Part shown: positions 42,727 through 52,697 of the stretch, piece after piece
Layout: each line of letters starts with the position of its first letter
Position numbering within the stretch: position 1 is the first letter of the stretch
DNA from: an uncultured Monoglobus sp.
GTDB lineage: Bacteria; Bacillota; Clostridia; Monoglobales; Monoglobaceae
NCBI GenBank assembly: GCA_947628795.1
Contig: CANRBF010000007.1
Span: 62,001-126,000, forward strand
DNA length: 64,000 nucleotides
Direction of reading: 5' to 3'
Made by a program: the position numbers and the translations under genes
The notes under the pieces: generated by a model
Told to the model about the DNA's origin: nothing
Database searches by the model: none
What the model saw: only the letters and a program-made list of their open reading frames with translations

Positions 42727-42764
42727 TATTTGAATTGTTTAAAGAGCAACATAAGGAGAAATAT

Positions 42765-44744
42765 ATGTGCGCGAAAAAGTACGATAATCAAAGCATAACG
42801 GCACTCAAAGGCGCCGACAGAGTGAGAAAGCGTCCCGCCGTAATATTCGGCTCGGACGGAATTGACGGATGCGAGCACTCGATGTTCGAGATCCTTTCAA
42901 ACTCGATAGACGAGGCCAGAGAGGGCTTCGGAAATATTATAACAATAACAAGATTTTTGGATAAATCGATCGAGGTCGAGGATTTCGGCCGCGGAATTCC
43001 CGTCGATTATAACGAGCGGGAAAAAAAGAACAACTGGGAGCTGGTTTTTTGCGAGCTCTACGCGGGCGGCAAATATAAAAACAACACAGGCGGAAACTAC
43101 GAATTCAGTCTGGGACTTAACGGTCTCGGCCTGTGCGCCACGCAATACAGCTCGGAATTTATGAGCGTGGTTATCATGCGCGACGGATATAAATACGAGC
43201 TTGAGTTCAAAAAAGGTAAAAATATCGGCGGTCTTAAAAAAACGCCCTTCCGCCACAGGCACACAGGCTCAAAAATACTCTGGAGGCCCGATCTGAAGGT
43301 ATTTACCGATATCGACATACCTCTTGATTATTATAAGGACACGTTAAAGCGCCAGGCCGTGGTGAACCCGGGAATTCGATTTGTTCTCAAAAACGAGATC
43401 GGCCGCGGAAAATTTGAGGAGTTTGAATTTTTATACGAAAACGGTATAGTTGACTATGTAAAGGAGCTTTCGGGCGGCAAGGCGTTTACCGAGCCGTATT
43501 TTGCCGAGGCGGAGCGCAGCGGCAGGGACCGCGATGATCTGCCCGAATACAAACTCAAAATGAGCTTCGCCTTTTGCTTCTCAAACGAGATCAGCGCAAC
43601 CGAATATTATCACAATTCAAGCTTCCTTGAGCACGGAGGCTCGCCCGATAAGGCGGTCAGAAACGCCTTTGTGTACGCTGTGGACAAATATTTAAAATCC
43701 GAAAACAAATATAACAAAAATGAGGGAAAGATCCAATACAGCGATATTCAGGACAGCCTTATACTGGTCTCAAACTCATACTCCACCATGACAAGCTATG
43801 AGAACCAGACCAAAAAGGCGATAAACAACAAGTTTATCCAAGACGCAATGACCGATTTCCTGCGCAAGACTCTTGATATATATTTTATAGAAAACAAGAT
43901 GGAAGCCGACAAAATATGCGCTCAGATACTTGTGAACAAGCGCAGCCGCGAAACCGCCGAAAAAACCCGTATCAACGTGAAAAAAAAGCTCGGCGGAAAC
44001 TTGGACGTTTCAAACAGAGTAAAAAAATTTGTGGACTGCCGCAGCAAAGACCCCGAAAAACGCGAGGTCTATATCGTTGAGGGCGACTCGGCTCTGGGCG
44101 CCTGCAAGCTGGGCAGGGACAGCGAGTTTCAGGCAATTATACCGCTGAGAGGAAAAATTCTAAACTGCCTGAAAGCCGAGTACGACAAGATATTCAACAG
44201 CGACGTCATTGTCGATCTGCTGCGCGTTCTCGGCTGCGGCGTTGAGATCAAGTCAAAGCATAACAAGGACCTGAGCTCGTTTGACATGAGCAATCTTCGG
44301 TGGAGCAAGATCATAATATGCACCGATGCCGACGTTGACGGATTCCATATCCGCACCCAGGTGCTTACGATGATCTACAGGCTTGTGCCGACTCTTATCG
44401 AAAAAGGATACGTGTATATAGCCGAGTCGCCGCTATACGAGATCAATACCAAAAGAAACACATATTTCGCGTTTAACGAGCAGGAAAAGTCCGACATACT
44501 CAAGAAAATTGACGGTCAAAAATACACGATCCAGCGCAGCAAGGGTCTCGGTGAGAACCAGCCCGACATGATGTGGCGCACTACCATGAATCCCGAGACG
44601 CGGCGGCTTATCAAGATCATGCCCGACGACGTTAAAAAGACGCAGGAAATATTTGATCTGCTGCTCGGCGACAATCTGAGCGGACGCAAGGAGCATATCG
44701 CCGAAAGCGGCCACAACTATATAGACCTGATCGACGTGTCATAA
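42765..44744 (+). CDS. parE: Type IIA DNA topoisomerase subunit B (ParE/GyrB-like)
   Basis: A 659-residue ATPase subunit. The GHKL domain has E42 and N46 (FEILSNSIDEA), D73 (VEDFGRGIPVD) and GLNGLG. The transducer domain follows, then the TOPRIM motif VYIVEGDSALGACKLGR and the metal-binding ICTDADVDGFHI, and the tail motif RSKGLGENQPDMMWRTTMNPE. ATG 42765 has AAGGAG 9 bases upstream; the ORF extends 10 codons further up without a ribosome site. The next gene encodes subunit A. Sequence details such as IPVDYNEREKKNN and the TOPRIM context differ from typical GyrB, suggesting the second, topoisomerase-IV-like clostridial pair. The gyrB versus parE assignment is by pattern only. Confidence 0.9.
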   Translation: MCAKKYDNQSITALKGADRVRKRPAVIFGSDGIDGCEHSMFEILSNSIDEAREGFGNIITITRFLDKSIEVEDFGRGIPVDYNEREKKNNWELVFCELYAGGKYKNNTGGNYEFSLGLNGLGLCATQYSSEFMSVVIMRDGYKYELEFKKGKNIGGLKKTPFRHRHTGSKILWRPDLKVFTDIDIPLDYYKDTLKRQAVVNPGIRFVLKNEIGRGKFEEFEFLYENGIVDYVKELSGGKAFTEPYFAEAERSGRDRDDLPEYKLKMSFAFCFSNEISATEYYHNSSFLEHGGSPDKAVRNAFVYAVDKYLKSENKYNKNEGKIQYSDIQDSLILVSNSYSTMTSYENQTKKAINNKFIQDAMTDFLRKTLDIYFIENKMEADKICAQILVNKRSRETAEKTRINVKKKLGGNLDVSNRVKKFVDCRSKDPEKREVYIVEGDSALGACKLGRDSEFQAIIPLRGKILNCLKAEYDKIFNSDVIVDLLRVLGCGVEIKSKHNKDLSSFDMSNLRWSKIIICTDADVDGFHIRTQVLTMIYRLVPTLIEKGYVYIAESPLYEINTKRNTYFAFNEQEKSDILKKIDGQKYTIQRSKGLGENQPDMMWRTTMNPETRRLIKIMPDDVKKTQEIFDLLLGDNLSGRKEHIAESGHNYIDLIDVS

Positions 44745-44801
44745 AACATACGTTATAACTTATTTTTAATTTTAAAATTATAAAGAATTGGAAAACATAT
44801 T

Positions 44802-47000
44802 ATGAAAAAACCTATAATACAAGAACAACAGATAACCGATACTCTGGAAAACAATTATATGCCGTACGCCATGAGCGTTATCATTTCCAGGGCAATACCC
44901 GAGATCGACGGGCTCAAGCCGTCGCACCGCAAGCTGCTTTATACCATGTATAAAATGGGTCTTATAAACGGCTCCCTCACAAAATCCGCTAATATCGTGG
45001 GACAGACGATGCGCCTTAATCCCCACGGCGACGCGGCGATATATGAAACGCTTGTGAGACTTACCGACGGAAACGGGGCTCTTCTTCTTCCTCTTGTCAA
45101 GTCAAAGGGAAACTTCGGCCGCGTGTACTCTCGCGATATGGCATACGCAGCCGCGCGTTATACCGAGGTCAAGCTGTGCCCGGTATGCACCGAGCTGTTC
45201 GGCGAGATCGACAAGGACACGGTCGACTTTGTTGACAACTACGACGGTTCCATGAAGGAACCCACGCTTCTTCCCACTACATTCCCGAATATTCTGGCAA
45301 ATCCGAACCAGGGTATAGCGGTCGGAATGGCGTCGAATATTTGCTGCTTCAATCTGCGCGAGCTGTGCGACGCGACGATCGCGGTCATGAAGGACCCGGA
45401 GGCTGATTTGTCGGAGATCATGCCCGCGCCCGATTTTCCGACCGGCGGACGCTTGCTATACAACAAGGCCGAAATAGACGAGATATACCGCACAGGCAGA
45501 GGCTCGATCAAAGTCCGCGCAAAATATAAATATGACAAAAAGCAGAACTGCATTGACATATACGAGATACCTTACAGCACAACCGTTGAGGTCATTATAG
45601 ACAAAATAGTTGATTTGGTGAAATCGGGCAAGGCGAGAGAGATCTCGGATGTCCGCGATGAGACTGATCTCAAGGGTCTCAAGATCACAATTGATTTAAA
45701 GCGCGGCACCGATCCCGACGCGCTCATGGCGAAGCTCTATAAAATGACCGCGCTTCAGGACAGCTTCGGCTGCAATTTTAATATTTTGGTTGAGGGCTCG
45801 CCTATGGTTCTGGGCGTTAATGATATTCTCTGCGAGTGGCTCAGGTTCCGCCGCAGCTGCGTCAAGCGCGCGCTGAGTTATGATATCGAAAAAAAGAGCG
45901 CCAAGCTGCACCTTCTTGAGGGACTCAGCCTGATCCTGCTTGACATCTATAAGGCTATTAAGATCGTCCGCGAGACCGAGGATGATTCCATGGTCGTTCC
46001 GAATCTCATGAGAGGTTTTAACATAACCCGAGCGCAGGCAGAGTTTGTGGCCGAGATAAAACTGCGCAATCTGAATAAAGACTATATATTAAAGCGAACA
46101 GCCGAGATAGAAAACCTTAAAAACGAGCTCGACGATCTCCGCAAGACGGTTGAAAGCAAGCGCAGAATAAACAAGCTGATCGAAAAACAGCTGAAGCAGG
46201 TAGCCAAAAAATTTGGGTCAGACCGCAAAACAGAAATAATTTCGGCGGATGAGATAAAAGAGCCGAAAATAGATGAAACTATTCCGGATTACGGCTTAAA
46301 GCTGTTCAGAACGCGAGACGGATACCTAAAGAAGATCTCTCTTGTTTCTTTGCGCACCAGCGGCGAGCAAAAGGTCAAAGAGGGCGACGAGCTTGTTCAG
46401 GAAGTCGAGGCGAAAAACAGCAGCGAGATCATATTCTTTGCCGAAGGCGGAACGGCTTACAAAATGAAAGCCTACGATATTCCCGACAGCAAGGCCAGTC
46501 TGCTCGGCGATTTTATTCCGAACCTGTTGGGACTGACCGACAAGGAACGAATACTGGGTATGGCGGTAACCGACGATTTTAAAGGCGAGCTTATATTCTG
46601 CTTTGAAAACGGAAAAGCCGCGAAGGTGCCGCTTGCGGCTTATCAAACCAAAACAAACAGGAAAAAGCTTTCGGGAGCGTTTTCCGCCAAGTCGCCCATG
46701 GTTGAAATGTTTTTTGTGCCCGAGGGCGAAAAAATCGAAATTGTTTTGTTCTCGGACAGCGGACGCGCGGTGGCGGTCAGCTCCGATAAGATACCTCTCA
46801 AAACCACCCGTTCCACGCAGGGCGTGAATATCATGTCATCAAGAAAGGGCAGCGTCGTCAGCCGCTGCGCGCTCGCGACAGAATCCGACATCATAAATAT
46901 GTCCAGATTCAGGACGAGAACATATCCGGCGGTAGGCGCTCTTGTGAGAGAGTCGGATCTGGGCATTGAACAAATAAGCTTCGACGACAGCGGCCGCTAA
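44802..47000 (+). CDS. parC: Type IIA DNA topoisomerase subunit A (ParC/GyrA-like)
   Basis: A 732-residue breakage-reunion subunit. The winged-helix domain has LKPSHRKLLYTMYKMG and the active-site Y120 in AAARYTEVKL. The tower region has NFGRVYSRDMAY and PNILANPNQGIAVGMASNI. The coiled-coil dimer region (about 400-470) is rich in Lys/Glu, and a short beta-pinwheel C-terminal domain (about 490-720) follows. I see no clear GyrA-box in the C-terminal domain, which favours decatenation (topoisomerase IV) over gyrase supercoiling. It follows subunit B by 57 bases. Confidence 0.9.
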   Translation: MKKPIIQEQQITDTLENNYMPYAMSVIISRAIPEIDGLKPSHRKLLYTMYKMGLINGSLTKSANIVGQTMRLNPHGDAAIYETLVRLTDGNGALLLPLVKSKGNFGRVYSRDMAYAAARYTEVKLCPVCTELFGEIDKDTVDFVDNYDGSMKEPTLLPTTFPNILANPNQGIAVGMASNICCFNLRELCDATIAVMKDPEADLSEIMPAPDFPTGGRLLYNKAEIDEIYRTGRGSIKVRAKYKYDKKQNCIDIYEIPYSTTVEVIIDKIVDLVKSGKAREISDVRDETDLKGLKITIDLKRGTDPDALMAKLYKMTALQDSFGCNFNILVEGSPMVLGVNDILCEWLRFRRSCVKRALSYDIEKKSAKLHLLEGLSLILLDIYKAIKIVRETEDDSMVVPNLMRGFNITRAQAEFVAEIKLRNLNKDYILKRTAEIENLKNELDDLRKTVESKRRINKLIEKQLKQVAKKFGSDRKTEIISADEIKEPKIDETIPDYGLKLFRTRDGYLKKISLVSLRTSGEQKVKEGDELVQEVEAKNSSEIIFFAEGGTAYKMKAYDIPDSKASLLGDFIPNLLGLTDKERILGMAVTDDFKGELIFCFENGKAAKVPLAAYQTKTNRKKLSGAFSAKSPMVEMFFVPEGEKIEIVLFSDSGRAVAVSSDKIPLKTTRSTQGVNIMSSRKGSVVSRCALATESDIINMSRFRTRTYPAVGALVRESDLGIEQISFDDSGR

Positions 47001-47075
47001 AATATATTTGCAAAATATATTTGTTCATGATATAATATATTAACAAAGTATTTGTTTTGTAACGGGGTGGGATAA

Positions 47076-47705
47076 ATGCTTCAGAAAAAAATTATCTGGA
47101 AATTGAATATAATAGACCTGTTGCTCATAGTTATCATACTTCTCAGTATTTTGGCGCTGATATACAAGTCCGTTTCGGGCAGCGGCGACGAGAGCGAGTA
47201 TCGCGAATACAAGCTTACTTACGTATGCGAGAGCGCTCCGATACGTCTGTTTGACACGATCAACCAAGGCGAGCTGTGTATTGACGGCGCGACGGGCGAC
47301 GAGGTTGGAGAGCTTACCGATTTTGAAGTAACGCCGATCATTGACTATGTTCCTTCAGATTCGGAAACAACCGAGTCCGAATCCGATAGAGACAGTGAAG
47401 GTGATATTTCCGAAAACGCGGATGAAGATAATTCGGACGACGAAAATACCGATGAGGAAGATTCGAGCGATTCCGAAGATTCGGAAAACAGTGATGACAG
47501 AGAGCGCGGGGTCAAGAGAAATACTCCCACGCCGCGTCCCACACCCGAGCCGACCAGAGCCGAAGCTGCATTTACCACAACCGTTGAGGCCGCCAAAGCC
47601 GAACACGGGATCAGAATAAATAAGAATGTATATCTGATAGGACAAAGTATGCAGCTTGTTATCGGCAACACGGTTTTTGAGGTATATATAAGCGATATGC
47701 AGTAG
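47076..47705 (+). CDS. DUF4330 family membrane-anchored protein
   Basis: A 209-residue protein. An N-terminal helix (IIDLLLIVIILLSILALIYKS, about 12-32) anchors an extracytoplasmic DUF4330-type beta domain. The domain is split by an extremely acidic Ser/Asp/Glu stretch (about residues 95-150) and a TPTPRPTPEPT linker. The C-terminus has INKNVYLIGQSMQLVIGNTVFEVYISDMQ. The function is unknown. It is followed after 29 bases by an O-antigen-ligase-like gene, an arrangement suggesting cell-envelope polymer assembly. The long acidic insert is unusual for the family. Confidence 0.8.
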   Translation: MLQKKIIWKLNIIDLLLIVIILLSILALIYKSVSGSGDESEYREYKLTYVCESAPIRLFDTINQGELCIDGATGDEVGELTDFEVTPIIDYVPSDSETTESESDRDSEGDISENADEDNSDDENTDEEDSSDSEDSENSDDRERGVKRNTPTPRPTPEPTRAEAAFTTTVEAAKAEHGIRINKNVYLIGQSMQLVIGNTVFEVYISDMQ

Positions 47706-47734
47706 CGAAATCATAACCAAAAACGGGAGAACAC

Positions 47735-49159
47735 ATGAAAGACACATTGATCGCCACATACAAAAACAGTTTTTTGTACGAGATTATCCTCTGGATAACC
47801 GGCGTTATGGTACCGCGCCTTAAAAATGATTTTTTGTCAAGCTACACATATAAGTTTATCGGCTGGGTCGAAAAAAGCGTTTTAAACAATAAATATCTTG
47901 AGATATTTTTCAACACAAAAAAAGTAGGCGAAGCCTGGTATGCCAGCGCGTTTTACAGGTACACCACATACGCGATAAGACATCTGGCTTTTTATATCCC
48001 GAAGTCAAAAATTCGATTCCACGCGTATTATATCGGAATATTTATGCTGTTTGTTCTGCTTTTTCCGGCGAGGTTTTGGGATAATTTTTACATGGTCCCC
48101 GTTTTCGCGTGCATTGCTCTGATTTATATAAGTCACAACGCCGTCCACAGAACGGGTGTTATTTTTATACTTATTAATCTGGTTATCACTATGTTTATCG
48201 CGATGATGAGCATATCTATCCCGATCGCGGCCTGCAAAATACTTTCATATTTTTTGCTCGCCGTCGATTTGTTTTTCTTGATCTCGTTCGCGATAAGAAC
48301 GCAGACCGACCTTGAGAATCACTTGTTGTTTTTGTTCATCGCGTTGATCGCGTTGTGTTTTATCGGCGTTGTTCAGGCCAAAACGCCGGGTGACTTCGGT
48401 GTGGCCATCACCGGAGTTTTCGATAACTCCGAAGTGTTCGCGGAAATACTTGTGCTTCTGTTTCCGTTCGCGTTTGTCTATCCGATCACGCTTAAATCCA
48501 CGCTCAGACGCATTATATATTCGGTGCTCACTATGGGCTTGTCGTTCTGGGTAATAACCGCCACGCAGTCAAGAGCGGCTTTCATAGCGTATTTTATCGA
48601 GCTTATAATAGTTATCGTGCTGATCGACAGACGATATATTCCCATGATATTGCTGCTCGCCCCCACATTCAGCGACCGCGTGATAAATAATATTATACTT
48701 ATGTGGCAGCGCGAGAGCGGACACGGCAATCTTTTTCAAAACATTATTAACGCATTCCGCGGTTTTTGGCGGAACGGATTTGGCGTCAGCACAGATAATT
48801 TTGTGAATATGTATAATATTTCGGCTCTTCACTACGGAGACAGACATTCTCTTATCAACCTGCCCAACGTGACAATAAGTCCGATATATTTTAATATTCT
48901 TGTCAACGTCGGCGCGATATTTATGATAGGCTTTATGTATTATATATTAAGAATAGCTCACTCGTCTATCACCTGTATGTTCAGGGCGACACCCAGACAG
49001 AAGCTGGTTTTCGCGGCGGGTCTGGCGGCGCTTTTGGGAATATCGATCTCATCCATGCTTGAGTCATCGCTTTTTGAGCCGCGGGTTCTGATCATGTACT
49101 GGTCAATGCTGGGCCTTCTGCGCTCGGGCAGAATAATCAAATTCGGAATTCTTGACTGA
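47735..49159 (+). CDS. O-antigen ligase-like polytopic membrane protein
   Basis: A 474-residue protein with about eleven predicted membrane helices between residues 88 and 465. The central part contains TQSRAAFIAYFIELIIVIVLI, a WaaL/Wzy-type ligase motif region, followed by a large external loop (about 315-385) with the HSLIN stretch expected between late helices. Such enzymes transfer or polymerise undecaprenyl-linked glycans outside the membrane. In a Gram-positive this could be teichoic-acid-like or capsule ligation. The assignment is from topology and motif, not a measured activity. It is probably co-transcribed with the DUF4330 gene. Confidence 0.8.
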   Translation: MKDTLIATYKNSFLYEIILWITGVMVPRLKNDFLSSYTYKFIGWVEKSVLNNKYLEIFFNTKKVGEAWYASAFYRYTTYAIRHLAFYIPKSKIRFHAYYIGIFMLFVLLFPARFWDNFYMVPVFACIALIYISHNAVHRTGVIFILINLVITMFIAMMSISIPIAACKILSYFLLAVDLFFLISFAIRTQTDLENHLLFLFIALIALCFIGVVQAKTPGDFGVAITGVFDNSEVFAEILVLLFPFAFVYPITLKSTLRRIIYSVLTMGLSFWVITATQSRAAFIAYFIELIIVIVLIDRRYIPMILLLAPTFSDRVINNIILMWQRESGHGNLFQNIINAFRGFWRNGFGVSTDNFVNMYNISALHYGDRHSLINLPNVTISPIYFNILVNVGAIFMIGFMYYILRIAHSSITCMFRATPRQKLVFAAGLAALLGISISSMLESSLFEPRVLIMYWSMLGLLRSGRIIKFGILD

Positions 49160-49193
49160 TTCGAGGCAATATGAGTTAATTTTTAAATATGTA

Positions 49194-49222
49194 TTGACGA
49201 ATCCCGATGTTTTTATTATAAT
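49194..49222 (+). promoter_or_regulatory. Promoter of the four-helix membrane protein gene
   Basis: TTGACG (49194-49199), 17 bases, TATAAT (49217-49222), 31 bases before the start codon. Confidence 0.7.
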
Positions 49223-49252
49223 ATTATTAATAACTAATTTGGAGGCAATCAG

Positions 49253-50278
49253 ATGAAATCCGAAAAAATATATATCAAAGTGCTGCAAAATATAGGATTC
49301 AGACTTTTTGCGGTTCTGTCGCTGTTGTTGTTGTTTGCCGCGCAGCGCCTGCCCGCTCTTTCGGTCGAGGCCGAGGAACTGCGCGATGTGACCGAGCGCT
49401 TCAGTATTTCATCGTTCGCGTTTGGGAATTTTGCGAAGTTTTTTGATTATTTCGCGATACCGCTGAGTTATACCGCCCTTATTACGATCGTGCTCGCGGC
49501 GGTCATACTTATGCTGGGCGTTATTTCGCTGGGACTTTCTTTATTTACGTATCGCGGGGTCCAGGTGGTAAATTTTTTTGTCTCCCTCGTCGGAACATTG
49601 TGCAGTATCGCTTACTCCGTGCTTCTTACCGTGTCGATATACGAGTGGAGAAACGATATAGATATCGAGGGGATCCTCACGTTTGATCCCAACTATTTTC
49701 TGATTTGGCTTCCCGTCGCTCTGTTCGCGTTGGCGACATTATTTATTTATACATACGCAAAAATGCCGGGATACCGCTTTGCCGACGGAAGATTTTTCAG
49801 AGCAATGGGATGCGCGCTCAACCCAAAGAATTTTCCGCGCACATTCAGGAAAGACGACAGCACCGAGGCGCTCTTCCGCTCGAACGTGCCTCTTAAAAAG
49901 AAAAAATACGCAACGATCAGCGAGCCGGATTCTCTGAAAAAGGCGCGCAGATCCGCGTCAAAATTACGAAAAAAATCGAATAATGCCAAAACAGCCGATT
50001 ATAAGGAAACAACATCCAAAAAGTTTTCCAATCTTGAATTGGCAATAAATAAGCGTGAGCATGCCGAAATGGTGGCAAACAGACTTGTTGACAGCGAAAA
50101 CAAAGCTATGTTAAAAAACAAGAACTCAAAAAAGACAGCGACTTCCAAAAAGTCATATTCCCCGGCGGCGGCCTCGGGATTAAGCGCGGCCGAAAAAAGG
50201 GCAAGAGCTCTTGAGATCGCGAAACTCAAAGCAAAACACGCGGAAGAAATTGCTATAAGAAATAAAGAAATATTGTAA
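49253..50278 (+). CDS. Membrane protein with basic cytoplasmic tail, unknown function
   Basis: A 341-residue protein I do not recognise. Four predicted membrane helices lie at about 14-32, 68-95, 103-130 and 146-167. The C-terminal half (170-341) is hydrophilic and very Lys/Arg/Ala-rich with Ser/Lys clusters, for example KKARRSASKLRKKSNN and AEKRARALEIAKLKAKHAEEI. It probably faces the cytoplasm and could bind nucleic acid or acidic lipids. GGAGG lies 9 bases before ATG 49253. The gene has its own promoter and a strong terminator, so it is monocistronic. Confidence 0.75.
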   Translation: MKSEKIYIKVLQNIGFRLFAVLSLLLLFAAQRLPALSVEAEELRDVTERFSISSFAFGNFAKFFDYFAIPLSYTALITIVLAAVILMLGVISLGLSLFTYRGVQVVNFFVSLVGTLCSIAYSVLLTVSIYEWRNDIDIEGILTFDPNYFLIWLPVALFALATLFIYTYAKMPGYRFADGRFFRAMGCALNPKNFPRTFRKDDSTEALFRSNVPLKKKKYATISEPDSLKKARRSASKLRKKSNNAKTADYKETTSKKFSNLELAINKREHAEMVANRLVDSENKAMLKNKNSKKTATSKKSYSPAAASGLSAAEKRARALEIAKLKAKHAEEIAIRNKEIL

Positions 50279-50366
50279 AATCGGCTGAAAAGTCATGGAA
50301 TTAAACGGATGACATATACACAAGCCGGGAGTTTATGGAAACTCTGTTTTCGTATCTGCGTCACAA

Positions 50367-50402
50367 GGCGCGCCGAATGTTGATCGGCGCGCCGGTTTTT
50401 TT
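50367..50402 (+). terminator. Strong intrinsic terminator
   Basis: GGCGCGCCGA (50367-50376) pairs with TCGGCGCGCC (50384-50393), followed by seven T residues. It also touches the end of the convergent P-type ATPase gene. Confidence 0.9.
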
Positions 50403-52515
50403 ATTTTTTAAATAACATTCTAACGGAATTTAATATGCAGAGCATGGCTACTCCGGTGTCGGCGAATACCGCCAGCCACATGTTTGAGTAGATACCGGTG
50501 ATACCCAGTATCATGACCGCTATCTTTATCGCCAGCGCGAACACCACGTTCTCTCTTGCGATACGGGCGGTGCTTTTAGATATCGCGATCGATTCGGGGA
50601 CCGCCTCGGGATTTGAGCCCATGAAAACCACGTCGGCGGCCTCGATGGCCGCGTCGGCTCCGCTGCCCATGGCGGCTCCCACGTCCGCTCCCGCTAAGAC
50701 GGGCGCGTCGTTTATGCCGTCGCCCACGAACATGACGCTTCCGCTCTCGGCGCGTATCTCGCGCAGCTTGTCGAGCTTGTCGGTGGGCAAAAGCTCAGCG
50801 TAGGCCTTTTCGATGCCCGTCTGTTTCGCGACCGTCTCGGCGGCCGATTGGGCGTCTCCCGTGAGCATGGCGGTTTTAATACCGCCGCGGGCAAGCTCCG
50901 CAACCGCCTCGGCCGCTCCCGATTTCACCGCGTCTGCGACCGTTACGCGGCCGACGTATCTGCCGCCCTTGGCTATATAAACCGTTGTGCCCGTATTCGC
51001 GGGGTTCGAGGCGCACTCAACGCCGTTTTCGGAAAGGAGTTTATCGCTGCCGACAAGGACCTCGTCTCCGTCTATAACCGCCTTTATGCCTTTGCCCGAA
51101 ATTTCACTGACCGATTCGGGGCGGCTCGGCTCTATCCCGCGCTCGCGAGCCTCGGAAACTATGCTTATGCCTATCGGGTGGGTGGAATCCAGCTCTGCCG
51201 AGGCCGCAAGGGCAAGGATCGTCTTTTCGTCGAGCGACCCTTCAATATCGCGGACCGCGAATCTGCCCTCGGTGACCGTTCCGGTTTTGTCCATAACGAC
51301 GGCTTTAATATTCGCCAGCTGCTCCATGACTATGCCGCCCTTAAACAATATGCCCGACTTTGACGCTCGGCCTATGCCGCAGAAAAACGCCAGAGGCACG
51401 CTGAGCACAAGCGCGCAGGGGCAGCTCATTACCAGAAACGTCAGCGCGGTGTATATCCACGGGTAGAACTCCCGGCGCGTCACAAGCGGGATAATAAACG
51501 CTGTGACAAGCGCGACCGCAACAACTATAGGCGTGTATATCTCGGCGAATCTTGTGATGAAGGCGTCGATTTTCGGCTTGCTCTCGGCCGCGCTCTCGAC
51601 CGATTCGAGAATACGCGACACCATCGAATCCCGAAGCTCACTGTCGACCCTGACCTTTATCGCGCCTGTTGTGTTGACGCAGCCCGAGATGACCTTGTCT
51701 CCCGCGGCCGCACGCACAGGCAGCGGCTCTCCTGTCACCGCCGAGGTGTCGATGCCCGTCTCGCCCTCGACTATCGTTCCGTCCAGCGGGATCCTGTCGC
51801 CGGGGCGCACAAGAATTATATCGCCTATCGCTGCCGATTCGGCGGGAATGGTTTTAACATCTTCGCCGTTTATCAGATTGACCGTGTCGGGGCGCATGTC
51901 GGCGGCCTCCATTATCTTGCCGCGGCTGCGCTTGACCGCGATATCCTCGAACAGCTCGCCTATCCTGAAAAACAGCATAACGCCGACCGCCTCGGGATAT
52001 TCGCGTATCGCGAACGCGCCCAGCGTGGCTATCGCCATCAGAAAATTCTCGTCAAAAATCTTGCCTCTCAGTATATTTTTCCCTGCCGTCAGCAGCACTC
52101 CGCCTCCAAGCGTCAGATATGCCGCAGCAAGCAGCGCTACCTTTATCCACCGGGCCGAATCAAAGACTCCCAAGGCTCCGAGTGCGAGCGCCGCGACATA
52201 CAGCGCGGCTCCGACGATAAGCGTTATAAGCTCGGACTTTTCATCATCCTCTTCCTCCCGCTTTTGCTCCTCGGGCGTGAAATTTATCTCGTCCTCCACC
52301 GTGCGCGCGGTCTTGAGTATGGCGGGCATCAGCCTGTCGGGATCGTCGGCCGTGACCGAAAGCCGCATCAGCGGAAACGACAGCGCCGCAGCGCTCACTC
52401 CGTCCATCTCGGATATGAGTTTTTCTATCTTCGCGCCGCAGTGGGCGCAGTCTAAGTTTTCTATCTTATATTTTTTTGTGATCGCTTTCGCTTTTTTATG
52501 ATCATCGCTTTTCAT
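50401..52515 (-). CDS. Heavy-metal P1B-type ATPase (Cd/Zn/Co exporter type)
   Basis: A 704-residue metal pump. One heavy-metal-associated domain carries LDCAHCGAK (C23, C26). Eight predicted helices include the CPC motif (MSCPCALVLSV) in the transport helix. The phosphorylation site is DKTGTVTEG, the HP motif DSTHPIG, and the hinge motif GDGINDAPVLAGADVG. HMA and CPC of this type with the LDCAHC start are usual for CadA/ZntA Zn/Cd/Pb export. ATG 52515 (MKSDDHKK) with GGGAGG upstream is preferred to the 13-codon-longer reading, which would run over the operator. Expression is probably metal-controlled by an ArsR/SmtB repressor encoded elsewhere. Confidence 0.93.
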   Translation of the reverse strand: MKSDDHKKAKAITKKYKIENLDCAHCGAKIEKLISEMDGVSAAALSFPLMRLSVTADDPDRLMPAILKTARTVEDEINFTPEEQKREEEDDEKSELITLIVGAALYVAALALGALGVFDSARWIKVALLAAAYLTLGGGVLLTAGKNILRGKIFDENFLMAIATLGAFAIREYPEAVGVMLFFRIGELFEDIAVKRSRGKIMEAADMRPDTVNLINGEDVKTIPAESAAIGDIILVRPGDRIPLDGTIVEGETGIDTSAVTGEPLPVRAAAGDKVISGCVNTTGAIKVRVDSELRDSMVSRILESVESAAESKPKIDAFITRFAEIYTPIVVAVALVTAFIIPLVTRREFYPWIYTALTFLVMSCPCALVLSVPLAFFCGIGRASKSGILFKGGIVMEQLANIKAVVMDKTGTVTEGRFAVRDIEGSLDEKTILALAASAELDSTHPIGISIVSEARERGIEPSRPESVSEISGKGIKAVIDGDEVLVGSDKLLSENGVECASNPANTGTTVYIAKGGRYVGRVTVADAVKSGAAEAVAELARGGIKTAMLTGDAQSAAETVAKQTGIEKAYAELLPTDKLDKLREIRAESGSVMFVGDGINDAPVLAGADVGAAMGSGADAAIEAADVVFMGSNPEAVPESIAISKSTARIARENVVFALAIKIAVMILGITGIYSNMWLAVFADTGVAMLCILNSVRMLFKK

Positions 52516-52547
52516 AATTATGCCTCCCTTATAATCATTTAAACATC

Positions 52548-52604
52548 TGAACATCTGTTCAATTGTTATATTGATATAATACCACTGTATTATACAGTTG
52601 TCAA
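52548..52604 (-). promoter_or_regulatory. Metal-responsive promoter with two dyads for the P-type ATPase
   Basis: Minus strand: TTGACA (52599-52604), 17 bases, TATTAT (52576-52581). The spacer contains a perfect palindrome ACTGTATTATACAGT (52584-52598). Downstream of the -10 box lies TGAACATCTGTTCA (52548-52561), a 6-2-6 dyad whose flanks extend it toward the 12-2-12 form recognised by SmtB/ArsR/CzrA repressors. Confidence 0.75.
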
Positions 52605-52697
52605 GGGAAATTGTTAAAATATTTTTAAAAATTTTTTGACATATTGACTTTTATATTATGCGGTGATATAATGATATTTGTAAAAATTTATGTAAAA

